DNA from: Lampris incognitus
Lineage: Eukaryota; Chordata; Actinopteri; Lampriformes; Lampridae
Assembly (NCBI RefSeq): GCF_029633865.1
Contig: NC_079230.1
Span: 33,663,150 to 33,727,149, forward strand
Direction: 5' to 3'
DNA: 64,000 nucleotides
Shown: one piece after another, positions 21,218 through 32,110 of the stretch
How the letters are laid out: every line of letters starts with the position of its first letter
Position numbering within the stretch: position 1 is the stretch's first letter
Notes under the pieces: generated by a model
What the model was told of the DNA's origin: nothing
Databases searched by the model: none
What the model saw: the letters and a program-made list of their open reading frames with translations, nothing else
Position numbers and translations under genes: made by a program

Positions 21218-22256
21218 TTCTTCTCGTAGTGTGCGGAGTGACTATTTTGTCACCTTTGAACAACACACCGTTGATTTCTGTGATTCCAATATTCAGCAAC
21301 ACTGGGTTGACGCTTCTTTCTTGATTCAGGCCAGCCAGCCCGAATTACCTGTCTCAACACGGTGAGCTGCGCATCTCGGGATGTAGCTGCCTGGATTTCC
21401 ATAAGCTTGCTGTCGCTCACAGGTAGGTTACTCATGAGCATGTGTACTTGGGTATCCATGCCTTCACTCAGATTGGTCTCATCGGTGACGATTGTCTTCC
21501 TGGACAACGTGTCTGTGACTGGAAGGTCTTTTCCGGGGCAGTGTATGATAGTGATGTCATACAGTTGCAGTATCATGCGGTGAAGTCTGACTGGTGCTGC
21601 TGCGAGGGGTTCCCTCAGTATCGATTCGAGGGGCTTGTGGTCAGACTCAATGACTATGCGACGACCATACACGTATTGATGAAAGCGCTTACACCCAAAG
21701 AGAACTGCGTAGAGCTCCTTCTCAATTTGAGCGAAGTTTTCTTCAGACTGATTTAGTGACTTTGAGGCGTATGCAACTGGCCTACCTTCCTGTAGGAGCA
21801 CTGCTCCGAAGCCACTCTTGGATACATCAACCTGTAGTGTCAGTTCCTTTTCTGGATCAAAGTACGTGAGGACTGGACCTGGTTCCTGTACAATGAGATC
21901 TTTCATGTGGCCTGTGCCTTTGAGACGTGATGACGTAGGAGGAGAGGGGAGGAGTCTACGTGGAGCTGTGGCCATTACTAGCGTACCTCAGAGATGTTCA
22001 ATAAATAACCGTTGATTAAGATACTACTTTTGCTTACTTATTACCACAGTGCACACACAGTGCACACAACATTCTGGAATGCTGTGTTTTGTGTTGCATC
22101 CCATACAAACTCACTGCTTTCCTTCAATAGTTCATGTAGTGGTGCATTCACCTCTGAAAATCTGGGTGCGAATCTGGCCAGGTAGTTGGTCATCCCCAGT
22201 ATTGTCTCAAGCTCTGCCTTGTTCTGAGGTCGCTCCATATCTCTGATGGCTTCCAC
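21218..22256 (-). pseudogene. Gypsy B RT end and RNase H, split by an LTR-like insert
   Basis: The RT thumb (22,256-22,069; LETILGMTNYLARF, FVWDATQNTAFQNV) is followed, after the 163-bp insert, by the RNase H domain (21,905-21,250). Its motifs are LQVDVSKSGFGAVLL, PVAYASKSLNQSEENFAQIE, ESDHKPLESI and PVTDTLSRK. In the first motif the usual D-A-S reads D-V-S. Downstream frameshifts near 21,230 break it from the integrase. Confidence 0.83.
21906..22068 (+). repeat. Small LTR-like insert in Gypsy B
   Basis: 163 bp begin with TGTGGCC and end with CACACA, and CAATAAA at about 21,990 could be a poly(A) signal. It interrupts the Gypsy B frame between QNV and KDLIV. The flanking five bases (TTTCA and ACATT) do not form a duplication, so solo LTR is a tentative call. 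Confidence 0.5.
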
Positions 22257-22281
22257 CTTGCCTGGGTCTGGTTTGATGCCT

Positions 22282-23421
22282 TCATGACTCAGCCTGTGCT
22301 CTAAATATTTGACCTCTGGAACACAAATGACGTTTATCTGGGTTTAACTTTATTCCTCTTTCCTTCGTCCTCTGCAGCATGGTCCGTAGGTTTGTGTCAT
22401 GCTCCTCTTTTGTGCTGCCATACACCAGAATGCCATCAACGATGGCTGCAACGCCACTGAGGCCCTCGTAGGTCTCATCAATCCTCCTCTGGAACTCATC
22501 CTGTGCTGAAATGACACCAAAAGGAAGGCGGAGAAACCTGTACCGACCAACCACAGTGTTAAAGGTTGTCAACATTAAAGATTCTTCTGTTAGTTTGATC
22601 GCCCAGTAGCCTGACTGTGCATCAAGCACACTGAAATACTGTGCTCCAGCCAGTTTCGGTGTGATGTCATCTAATGTAGGCATTGGGTAATATGGTCTTT
22701 GTATTTCCTGATTCAGGTCTTTGGGGTTAAGGCATATTCTCAGTCTGCCAGTGCTGGGTTTTCCAACAACCACCAGTGCATTTACCCATTCTGTAGGTTA
22801 AGTTACCTTCTGGATGACTCCAGCTCTTTCCATCTCATCCAGCTCTTCTTTCAAACAGTTGCGGAGCTTGAGTGGAATCCATCGTGGAGGGTACACCACT
22901 GTTACTGCATCCAGTTTCAGGTGGATTGTGCATTCTCCTGGGAACTGTCCAATGCCCTTAAACCCATCAGAGTACTCAGCCATGATGTTAGTAGGTTCCT
23001 TTTGTGCAGCATCGACAGATAGCACCAGTTTGACTAAACTGGTGTCTAGGCAGGCTTGCAGGCCTAGGACAGGTGGGCCCTGAGTACTGACTATGTAAAA
23101 CTCTCGCATGACAGTAGTGCCTTTGTACTTGCATTCTACGTCACACATCCCTGTCACATGCAGTTCTTGACCACCATATGCACTGAGTTTTATTTCTGCT
23201 GGTCTTAGATCTACATCTCTAAAGTCCCTGTCATAAATGTCTCTCGGTATTGTGTTTACATCAGCACCTGTGTCCAGTTTAAACTTCAGTTTGTGCCTTT
23301 GTGGTCCCAACTCCAGTTCAGCAAATGCTTGCCTTTTGTCATTACTACTGGGATTCTTAGTAACTGTGTTTATGAAGGATTCATCCTCGGTCACATTGTC
23401 ATTTTCTACTATGCCATGCAC
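22282..23421 (-). pseudogene. Gypsy B protease and reverse transcriptase
   Basis: The - strand frame holds the aspartic protease (LDTGADVNTIPRDIYD at about 23,280) and a linker with the RT N-terminus (PPRWIPLKLRNCLKEELDEM, about 22,890-22,820). After a stop near 22,800 the RT palm follows (LRICLNPKDLNQEI, YFSVLDAQSGYWAI, YRFLRLPFGV). The catalytic box reads AIVDGILVYG, so one of the two paired aspartates is Gly. That and the stop make this copy inactive. Confidence 0.86.
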
Positions 23422-24203
23422 TTTTCTTGCATATCTTTCTCGTTGTGGTCCTGTCTTGCAAGCTTTATCAAAGTGATCAAATTTCTTATACTACACCATT
23501 TCCCTTTTGCTGGACAGACCTCATCATCGCATTCCCGTGCACAATATCCACACGTCTCATTTGTGGTCATCATTTCCTTTGACATATCGCCCCTGTCTGT
23601 GGCTAACTGTTTCATTCCTGTTGGGTTTCTTATTTACAGCGTGTACAGCTGCATCGCTACAGGCGCAGCTGCCAACCATCGTTCTGATCTGTTCCTGTGC
23701 TAGCTCATGCGATCTAGCGATCTCAATGGCTTTCTCTAAGGTCAAATCTGGTCCGTGGGTAAGCAGTTTCTCACGCACTCTTGGTGAGCTGGTTGCAAAA
23801 ACAATCCTATCCCGGACCATTTCATAGCATAGTTTCAGTCTTTAATGAGTAACTTTAGCTCTGTCACAAAATTCTCAAAGGACTCTCCCACGTTCTGCAT
23901 CTTTTCATGAAACTTGTACCTAGCAAAAATCGGGTTAGCTTTAGGAATCACGTACTCCTCGTATCTATCATAATATGCCTTTAGTAACCTAGCTTCAGCA
24001 GCTGTCAGGGTCCACGTGTTGGAGACGTCGCGTCATTTTTCTCCCGCCCATAGTGGAAGATAACTGCACTTTGCTTCTTCGTTTTGCAAACGTAGTGGGC
24101 CCGAGAACATCAGCTCAACATGCTGTCGGAACTTTCTCCATGCGTCCGACAGGTTCGTCGAATCCCAGTCCATCCTAGGGCTCGGAACGCCGTGGGAATC
24201 CAT
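23422..24203 (-). pseudogene. Gypsy B gag remnant
   Basis: An ATG at 24,203 opens a gag-like frame with DAWRKFRQHVELMFSGPL near its start. Later pieces show RDRIVFATSSPRVREKLL and LTLEKAIEIARSHE (about 23,820-23,720), a capsid C-terminal signature, then a Cys-rich nucleocapsid part (CGYCARECDDEVCPAKGKWC, about 23,545-23,490). Stops and frameshifts break it, one near 24,030. Confidence 0.8.
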
Positions 24204-24247
24204 CTGCTCTCTCTTTGACGTGAGTTGGATCAACGACTCTGACACCA

Positions 24248-24354
24248 TGTCGTATTCATTGATACGGTATAATGAATGAGGCAGTTTACTCAAATTGTTT
24301 GTCTTTAATGAACTCCATCGGGGCATCCCCATGACATCTCTGACCTCCAGTACA
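24248..24354 (-). repeat. Possible Gypsy B 5' LTR (fragment)
   Basis: On the - strand, sequence ending CAATGAATACGACA is followed by TGGTGTCAGAGTCG (24,247-24,234), which has the position and TGG start of a primer-binding site, just before gag. A TGTACTGGAG start at 24,354 would make a short LTR of 107 bp. No second copy is present to check the limits. Confidence 0.45.
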
Positions 24355-24603
24355 TCATATCAACTGCAACGTGATAGGTTACAGGAATACTACAACCCCC
24401 ACCCATAAAAATCAAGCCCCTACAGGCTCGTTACCACAAAAAAAACCCACCAAAACTAAAACCCACAATGTGCTACCACACACACAGACAAAATGGTCAT
24501 TCCTGTGGTGACCAACGCCAAATAACGCAGCCGTGTTCGACTCGCAGGTGAACCAGCTACAACTCGTGACCAAGCAAAACAAAAAGCACACAAAACACAA
24601 GGT

Positions 24604-26640
24604 GTGCTAGCAAGGACCAGCTGGTGGAGATTGAGAGCGCCCCGCATGCACAGCTCCAGAGGTCTACCGTTCGTTAACTCCCTTCCCGCCTCAAATCTGC
24701 CTCCTGAGCTGTGCAATGTGGACAGTGAGCTGGCTGTTGAACCACACGTCAATGTCTCATGTGACCAGTCTGACACACAGCAGTGGCCTGCCCCAACTTT
24801 GCTACGGGGTATGTCCGGGAAGATCCGTGTCCCAAATCTCACTGGCGAGCCGCAGCTGGTCCAGAAAAGCCACCACCTATGCCGTGTCCGCGCCACATAT
24901 GTCCCGTCACTCAGTGACGCCACCGTGCCAGCTGATCCCCCCAAACCGGCCCCTATGACCGTGTCAACCTTGTCCTCTGACCTTGTTGCTCTGGATCCAG
25001 ATAACATCATGCCTGCTGACATCAGAGATGAGTTCCGCACCCTGCATAGAGAGTTTGATGTAGTGTTTGATCCCCACTTTGAAGAATATAACGGCGCTGT
25101 GGGTCCGTTCCAGGCCAGGGTGAACATGGGACCTGTCCTACCTCCACAACGTAAGGGAGGGGGGGTCCCACAGTACTCCAGGGGTCAGCTGCAAGAACTT
25201 CAGGCTCAGTTCGACGTGTGGGAGAGCATGGGCATCTTCAGAAGGCCCGAGGATGTCGACATCACAGTGGAATGTCAATCCTTCGTTCCTCATCAAGAAG
25301 CTGGGAGGTGGCTTTCGCCTTGTCACTGCATTCGCGGATGTTGGCCGGTACAGTAAACCCCAACCCTCCCTGATGCCTGGTGTTGACTCCACCCTGCGTC
25401 TTATTGCTCAATGGAAATATATTATTGCCACAGACCTTACCAAAGCCTTTTACCAGATTCCTCTGTCCAGGGACTCGTGGGAGTACTGTGGGGTCGCCAC
25501 ACCATTCAAAGGTGCCCGTGTGTATGTGCAGAGTGCTATGGGCATGCCGTGGTCTGAGAGGAGTTGACGAGCAGAGTCTTCGGGGACCTTCTTGAACAAG
25601 GCCATGTGCCCAAGGTGGCAGACGACCTGTATTGTGGTGCAGACACTCTCGAGGACTTGCTAGCTGTCTGGAGGCGGGTTCTCTCTGCCCTACAGAAGTG
25701 TGATCTGAACCTGTCCGCCACTAAGACCACTGTAGCTCCTGTACAGACCTCCATCCTGGGCTGGGTGTGGCGTCAGGGTACGATCCAGGCCAGCCCTCAC
25801 CGCGTCTCTGCCCTGGTTGCGTGCCTCCCTCCAAAGACTGTGACAGGATTGCGTTCATTCATTGGCGCATACAAGGTGCTGGCTCGTGTACTGAAGAACT
25901 GCGCTGCCGTGCTGGCCCCGTTGGACGATGCAGTCGCTGGGCGGGAGTCAAAGGAGGCGATCCTGTGGTCAGACGAGCTGCTGTGTGCCTTCACCTCTGC
26001 TCAGAAAGCACTATCCTCTACACGTGCCATCACGCTTCCACTGTCTGCGGACCAGCTGTGGATTGTAACTGACAGCGCCGTCAGAGAGCCGAGCCTAGGA
26101 GCTACGCTGTATGTCACCTGCGAGGACACTGTGAAGGTCGCAGGCTACTTCAGCGCGAAGTTGCGCAAAAACCATACCTCCTGGCTGCCTTGTGAGGTTG
26201 AGGCCTTGTCCATAGCTGCGGCGGTGAAACACTAAATAACACAGTCATCCCAGAAAGCTTGTGTTTTGACAGACAGCAGGCCATGTGTACAGGCTTTTGA
26301 GAAGCTGTGCAGGGGAGAATTCTCAGCGAGCCCCCATGTCACTGCCTTCCTGTCTACTGCTAGCCGGTTCCAAGTGCTCATCCGGCATGTGGCGGGAGCA
26401 GCTATCCTGCCATCTGATTTCGCTAGCCGCAACGCACCAGAGTGTGACAACCCCACCTGCCAGATATGTGCCTTTGTCTGCTCTACTGCCGACTCCGTCG
26501 TGCGCCAAGTCACAGCGGAAGATGTTGTGCGTGGGACTGAGAAGTTGCCCTTCACCAACAGGTCGGCCTGGCTCACCTCCGTCAGGGTCCATATCAAGCT
26601 CAATCACCCCACCGGCACTCAGTTGAAAACAGTTGTGTAA
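24604..26640 (+). pseudogene. Gypsy I: RT and RNase H region, frameshifted
   Basis: A + strand pol remnant of a divergent Ty3/Gypsy group common in fish. In order: a pre-RT linker (MPADIRDEFRTLHREFDVVF), RT palm ([32 protein letters not shown], a catalytic [11 protein letters not shown] box with both aspartates), [28 protein letters not shown] and RNase H ([51 protein letters not shown]). Frames change near 25,320 and 25,565, and a TAA at 26,233 breaks RNase H. A block between RNase H and integrase is missing near 26,580. No protease or gag was recognised upstream. Confidence 0.85.
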
Positions 26641-26655
26641 TGCTACTTCTATGCG

Positions 26656-27825
26656 TTGGATATGGACTCTGCTGTGCAACGTGTCTCCAGAGGCTGCCAC
26701 CAGTGTGCAGCTCTGAAGAAAGCCCCTGAATTCGTATCTGACCAGTCTACAAGTGACCCTCCGGAAGTCATCGGGTCTTCTTTCGCGGCTGATGTGTTCA
26801 GGCTGGACCGCCAGTTAATTCTGATTGTCCGGGAGTGTGTCACGTCTTTCACGCTGTCTTGTCTCATCAACGACGAGCGCAGAGACATTCTCAGGGACGC
26901 TTTAACCCGCTTATGTGTGGGTCTGTGCCCTCTCGACAGCCCCTTTGCTGTGATCAGGGCTGACCCTGCCCCTGGTTTTGCTGCATTGGCAGGGGATGGG
27001 GCCCTCGCTATGCACAGACTAGTTGTTGAGGTGGGCAATGCCAAGAATGTCAATAAGAACCCAGTGGCGGAGAAGGCTGTTCAAGAGATTCAGGGGGAGA
27101 TTATTCGCCTCGAGCCTAACTGTAGGGCTGTTACTCCCCTGTTACTCTCTGTCGCTATGGCCAACCTGAACAGTCGTGTTAGGTCGCGTGGATTGTCTGC
27201 CCGTGAAATGCTGCTTCAGCGGGACCAGTTCTCCCATAGGCAGTTGCCTGTGGTCGACCAGGACCTCATCTTGAAACAACACTCGGAGCGTATCACCAAC
27301 CATCCGTACAGCATGAAGTCAAAGGTGCCCTCTGGTCGTGTGGCCGTGCCTCCCGCCATTCGACCTGGTGAACTGGTGTACCAGTATGGTGACCGGAATA
27401 AGTCAAAGGCCCGTGACAGGTACCTCGTCATGAGCGTGGATGGTTCATGGTGCAATATCCAGAAGTTCACGGGGTCTCAACTCCGTCGTACCTCCTACAG
27501 GGTCAGGGTGGGTGACTGCTACAAAGTGGAAGGTCCCTCTACGGCCTCTGAACCCCTCGCGGACGATTTCACGTCTGATGAGGACTTGGACACCCTGTCG
27601 CGCACTGCCCTGACATACTGCCAGCCATTGCCGAGCCCCCACCTGCACCTTGCCTGCGTTATGATAATGATATGAGGCTGGGGAATGAGACTGGGCCTCC
27701 CGTCGAGGTCGAGCCTGGTGGGAGCTCCCCTGGCGAGTGTGTGCCTGCTCTTGCACCTGATGCTGCACCTCGATGCTCGGAGCGTCGCTGGCGCTTGCCG
27801 CGGCATTTAGAGGACTTTGAACTTT
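26656..27825 (+). pseudogene. Gypsy I integrase
   Basis: 339 open codons followed by a frameshifted C-terminal end (about 27,665) reading CSERRWRLPRHLEDFEL to a stop near 27,825. The zinc-binding CHQCAALKK, SFAADV (first Asp), VIRADPAPGF (second Asp, with D-P in place of the usual D-N-G) and NPVAEKAVQE (Glu) outline the D,D,E core. The DPAPG form is a group feature. Long enough to look intact, but upstream pol is broken. Confidence 0.85.
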
Positions 27826-27977
27826 AGGCCAGTTGTTTGTGTGTACTGGTGATAATGTTTTGTCTTACCTTACACGTCTAGTTATATAGCCTGAGCTGTG
27901 ATGTTGCCTGGTGTTCTGTGGTGTTATTGTTGTACTGTGTGTAGGGGGGGGGGTCTTTCTTTTGGGAAAAAAGGGAG

Positions 27978-28119
27978 TGACGCCAGTATTAGTTGTGGTT
28001 GCTATAGTTACCAAGCCTCCCTTCCGGCTGTTGTTCTTCCTGTTTTAACTAAATGGCTGCTGCCGCACGTTACCATCTGCATTGTGATTCATTGATGTCG
28101 TCTCTCATTACTGGCGTGA
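27978..28119 (+). repeat. Probable Gypsy I 3' LTR
   Basis: A purine tract (GGGAAAAAAGGGAG, 27,964-27,977) precedes TGACGCCAGTA, and an inverted match TACTGGCGTGA closes at 28,119. The position just downstream of the integrase fits a short 3' LTR. No second copy exists in the window, so the right limit is uncertain. Confidence 0.55.
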
Positions 28120-28131
28120 CTTGACACGCGA

Positions 28132-28458
28132 GTGCAGAGAGAAGGAGAGCTGTCACCTGATCACCACCTGGTGTCGAGTTGGAACAGATGGCGGGGAAGG
28201 CTGCCGGACAGACCTGGCAAACCCAAATGTGGAGTGAGGGTGAACTGGGAACGTCTGGTGGAGGCCCCTGTCCATGAGGTCTTCTGGGAGGTGCCTCCAG
28301 AAGAAATTCTCATCTATCCCGAGGGAGGCCTGGGACATGGAGTCTTAGTGGGCCATGTTCAAAGCCTCTACTGCAGATGTGGCAGGCAGGAGCTGTGGTC
28401 ATTTGCAGGTTACAGCGGTGGGATCCGAAAGTGTCCGGAAGCGTGCAGATCCTCATAA
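28132..28458 (+). CDS. Unidentified open frame of about 108 codons
   Basis: The family is not recognised. The frame is GC-rich and lacks RT, protease, integrase or gag motifs. It contains VNWERLVEAPVHEVFWEVPP, an EEILIYPEGGLGHG stretch and a Cys-containing end (LYCRCGRQELWSF, GIRKCPEACRSS). It lies directly after the Gypsy I LTR in sequence with no other repeat signature. An AG before ATGGCGGGG at about 28,187 could be a splice acceptor, but the pyrimidine tract is poor. It may be a terminal exon of a host gene, a processed copy, or chance. Confidence 0.35.
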   Translation: MQREGELSPDHHLVSSWNRWRGRLPDRPGKPKCGVRVNWERLVEAPVHEVFWEVPPEEILIYPEGGLGHGVLVGHVQSLYCRCGRQELWSFAGYSGGIRKCPEACRSS

Positions 28459-28815
28459 ATCTCTTTTTGCGTTCCTGTATTGACTAATTGACAAGTTGTA
28501 CACGTGTCACATTTTTACAACATGCATGACTACAGTACAAACAAACATGCCGGGGGGTGGGGGTAGGCCAAATAAAAAAGAAAAATAATAAAAAGGAAAA
28601 TAAAACAAAAACATTTAAGACACAACAGCTAAGATCACAGTTCATATTTCACAGCCAACACATGCCATTACAGGTTTGGGGCCTTTTTATTGGCACTAGA
28701 ATTAATACTTTTTAGGTACTGTTCAAAACCTTTATAAAAACAACAACAAGGGGTCTTTGGTTGGTAAACTTGCGCTTATGTGTACAGAATCTTCATAAAT
28801 CTCTTCGAAGCGCGG
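28459..28815. other. AT-rich spacer flanked by a short direct repeat
   Basis: No gene. TCATAAATCTCTT occurs at about 28,452-28,464 and again at about 28,791-28,803, bracketing roughly 330 bp that includes an A-rich run (28,570-28,620). This could be the target duplication of a degraded retroposon, but its internal sequence is not recognised. Confidence 0.4.
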
Positions 28816-29235
28816 TGTGACAACCATGGGGGAACTCAGCACCCGACCCAGCGACGAAACGGAGACCGTCGGCAAGTTGAGCCCGCTGTGGGCATTTATT
28901 TACAAGACAAAAGGAAACGCGTTCAGCAAGAGTAGCACTCCTCGTCTGTGCCGGCTGGCTCCCATCTTCGTTGGCTCGTACACTGGGCAGCCATCATGAC
29001 TATGGCTTTCTCTCTCCCCTCGGGCGGCTGTCTCTGGCTCCCTTTTATCCTTGGGCTCCTTGTCAGCCTCCGATTTGGCCCAGGTGCGTCGCTCAGTCTC
29101 CCTCTCGTTGAGGGGGGTAGTGGGTACAGGTCCGTTTCTGGGCTGGGCTGGGGCCTTGGCCATGGTGCAGAAGCTGGGCTGACACCGGGGTTTTCAAAGC
29201 GGGGAGAACGAAGCCGGGAGAGGTGACCTATTAAA
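28816..29235 (-). repeat. Probable LTR, left half (split by the hAT element)
   Basis: Read on the - strand, this GC-rich sequence has a GGATAAAAGG TATA-like box (about 29,055) and an AATAAA poly(A) signal (about 28,900), and ends in GGTTGTCACA at 28,816. These are LTR-like features. It would be the downstream part of an LTR whose upstream part lies beyond the hAT insertion at 56,245-56,531. The outer flanks show no clear target duplication, so this is an inference. Confidence 0.42.
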
Positions 29236-29277
29236 CAGCCTTTTTCAACCTTTTTTGAGCCACGGCACTTTTTTTCT

Positions 29278-29641
29278 TTAACAATATATTTCTTGTTTTT
29301 TTTTCAACAATATATTTATTGTTTTTTAACAATAAATTTATTGTTTTTTTTTACAATGTATTTATTGTTTTTAACAATATATTTATTGTTTTTTTAAACA
29401 ATATGTTTATTGTTTTTTAACAATATATTTATGATTTTTTTAACAATAAATTTATTGGGTTCTTTAACAATATATTTATTGTTTTTTTAAACAATATGTT
29501 TGTTTTTTAACAATATATTTATGATTTTTTAACAATATATTTATTGTTTTTTAACAATAAATTTATTGTGGTTTTTTACAATATATTTATTGTTTTTTTA
29601 ACAATATTATTGTTTTTTTAACAATATATTTATTGTTTTTT
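29278..29641. repeat. AT-rich tandem repeat at the L1 3' end
   Basis: About 16 degenerate copies of a 20-25 bp unit built on AACAATATATTTATTGTTTT. The unit is near-palindromic (AACAATA...TATTGTT), so each copy can fold. On the - strand it follows the L1 3' untranslated region, so it is probably an amplified L1 tail. It has no coding content. Confidence 0.88.
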
Positions 29642-30045
29642 AGTTTGCAAATCGCATCAAATTGTACATCAACAGTACAGAACACAGCAAACAATTTTCA
29701 CCCTGTTCTCCCTCCCATAACCCAATCCCTAACCACTTAAGTACTAAAAAGAAGGTAATATAAAGTAAACAAAAGTAACGAGAAGAAAGATGAAAAAAAG
29801 AAAAGAAAAAAAGGTAAACACCAATAAAAAGACAGAAGATTTAAAGGGCGTTTTTCTGGTCAGTGTGCAGGATCCTATAAAGCTGCCCTCCTCCCCCACA
29901 GCTTGTTCTTGCTGAAGCAGGTTGCCAACATTAACATGATGCCTTAAGAAGTACATAAAGGGTCTCCAGATATCATCAAAACATCCTGTTTACATCTAAC
30001 AATACACCTTATAACATCCTGTTTACGTCTAACAATACATGTTTG
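29642..30045 (-). pseudogene. L1 ORF2 C-terminal end and 3' untranslated region
   Basis: A short - strand frame ends in DVLMISGDPLCTS and a stop at about 29,945; non-coding sequence follows toward the AT repeat. A roughly 28-bp segment containing AACATCCTGTTTAC and TCTAACAATAC is duplicated in tandem at about 29,982-30,038. Assignment to the L1 rests on position between its target duplications and on the orientation, not on a strong motif. Confidence 0.5.
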
Positions 30046-30627
30046 TGTTGTGGTTACACCACCCCGAGCTGCCTCCCCGGCACGTTCAAGCCACTCCCCC
30101 AGCTCGGACGTGCCGGAAACATCCGGGCGCTCGGCTCGCGCTCTGAGGAGACGAGCGCTGCACTGCACCAGGTGTTTGCCATCATCCATCAGGCACACCT
30201 GCGGTAATCAGGCAGCCCTCTACAAGACGTCTCCCAGAACACCACTCCGGGCTTCGACGTACTGAACCCTGCGGTAAAGCTCTGACACGCCCTCCAGCCT
30301 TCCTTGCCCTCTTGCTATTCCCTTTATTCCCAGTGTCTATATTCCTGTTTCTCTTTTTCCCCTCCCAGGACTCTCCCTCCGCCACTTACACGGCTCCCTC
30401 GCCCCCAGCGACCTTCACGTTTCCCCCCGGAGCTCTCCAGCGATCTCCCTCCGTGTCTCTCTACCTGGACCCCTCCTATTCGGACTTGACTTCCTGGATC
30501 TCGGACCCGGACTTCCTCGGACAACCCCTCGCTCTACGGATTCGGACTTTGGTAGCCAGGCGCACATCGTCTCAAAAACGCCCACCTGAGACTCACCCGT
30601 CATTCTCCCCTGTGGCAGTGTTGTTTG
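30046..30627 (+). repeat. Gypsy C 5' LTR, first part
   Basis: Begins TGTTGTGGTTAC and matches, in opposite orientation, the complete solo LTR at 36,914-37,624. The remaining 117 bp of this LTR continue at 31,978-32,094 and end in GAAACGTAACA, directly before gag. Together they make 699 bp, against 711 bp for the solo copy. Confidence 0.9.
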
Positions 30628-31977
30628 TGTAAGGACCTCTAAAATCTACTGTACAGACTTTGTGGTACTTAATTTACCAGCATGCTTTGTGTCTTAAACA
30701 TTTCCTATGTTCTTATAAGTTTCTAAACATGTAAACCAATGGAATGTATTTGCTCTTTGTATTTTTATTTGAATTTTGTTATTAGCCAATGATATGGTGT
30801 AAAGTTATTATGCCCGCGAAATCGCGAGGTTCGCAAGGGTCAATCTCCTCTCGGAGAGGGAGGAGTTTGAGAGTCCAAGCGAGTACTCCGAGGAGAGACG
30901 TCCATTTTTTCTACTGCTCCGTCTCACGTACCCGTTTCGCGGAGACTTTAAACACAGCCCCTGTACTCGGCCCGCATTTGAGGTCAGGAGTGTTGCGATT
31001 GGCCCGCGGTCGCATGCTTCCTGGTGGGGTTTGTTTTAGTATGCCGATTATTTTGGCTATGCCCCATAGCCAGTGTCGCCGCTAGCTAGCTAAGGGGATT
31101 TAGCATCCAGTGCTAGTGTGTTAGCCGACTAGAGTTGTGGAGGCTAGTCAGAAGTCATCGGGCTGCGCTGGACGGTGATCTAACCAGGGGAGCCGCTCTG
31201 CTCCATTCCTGGGACCTATCTGCTGTCCAAAGAGGACTCGCTTCATCTGCTCTGCGGCGCTGGGCCCACCGGAAGACCACCATCTTCGCCAGGGTTTTCT
31301 GAACATTGCAACCTTTGGCTGCCTTGCCCTCCGCTCAGAGAGCTGCTTTATGTGCACCAACGGGCCCCAACGGAAAGCGCTGGGTATTTTTGTGTTCTTT
31401 TGCTACTTTTCTTCCTGTTTATTGTGACCGGTTGTCACATCCTGTGTAATTCCAATTAATGTTTATTTAATCAACAATACTACACGTGTGGTACTCTCTC
31501 TCTCTCTCTCTCTCTCTCTCAGTATTCTCAAATAAATCCTATTAATTATATTTCGGGTGTATTGGCAGCTCATTTCTGCTTATGCAAAGCCTAGGTTACT
31601 TTTAGAGTGCTGGTAATAAGCTTGTACAGTAATTCAGTACACAGCAGGGTTATAAGATCTGCATTCGCCACATGTTTAATTCTGGGAAGATACACCATTC
31701 ACCAGCCTTAGGTAAGTGTATTTTCACAGTGGAGGCACGGCGCTATTGAATTGATTATTATCTTGGTTAATTATTTCTATTATCAGTTATCACTAATATT
31801 GTCATTAGGGGCACTGGCCTACTAGTACACAGGAGGTTCAGCCAGCTCACCATTCCACCGCTGAGAGATCAGGATCCTGTTGCGCTATTGTATTGTAACA
31901 CTTTAGTAACTGGTAGCATTACGCTTTTGTCTTGTTTACATGTGCTTGGCGTTGCCCGCCAGTGAAAAGGGGTTACA
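30628..31977 (+). repeat. 1.35-kb LTR-like element inside the Gypsy C LTR
   Basis: Begins TGTAAGGACC and ends GGGGTTACA, so the termini are inverted TGTAA/TTACA. Comparison with the uninterrupted solo LTR at 36,914-37,624 shows exactly where it was inserted. It has a CAAATAAATCC poly(A)-like signal at about 31,530 and a CT microsatellite at 31,493-31,520, and no coding domain. It is most simply a long solo LTR of another family. The flanks are T-rich and a target duplication cannot be read. Confidence 0.68.
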
Positions 31978-32094
31978 TTTTTTTTTTCTTCCCTGCATTA
32001 AATCGCCCTTCGGGTTATCTCGGTGCTCTGTTGTCTGTCTGTCCTTTTGAGTTTCGCTGCACTGGCCTCTGGTCTTCATTCATGAAACGTAACA
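31978..32094 (+). repeat. Gypsy C 5' LTR, last part
   Basis: Resumes at a T run and CCCTGCATTAAATCGCCC, matches the end of the solo copy, and closes with CGTAACA at 32,094. A GAACGTCGAAGCCAG stretch, where the primer-binding site should be, separates it from the gag ATG. Confidence 0.88.
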
Positions 32095-32110
32095 GAACGT
32101 CGAAGCCAGA

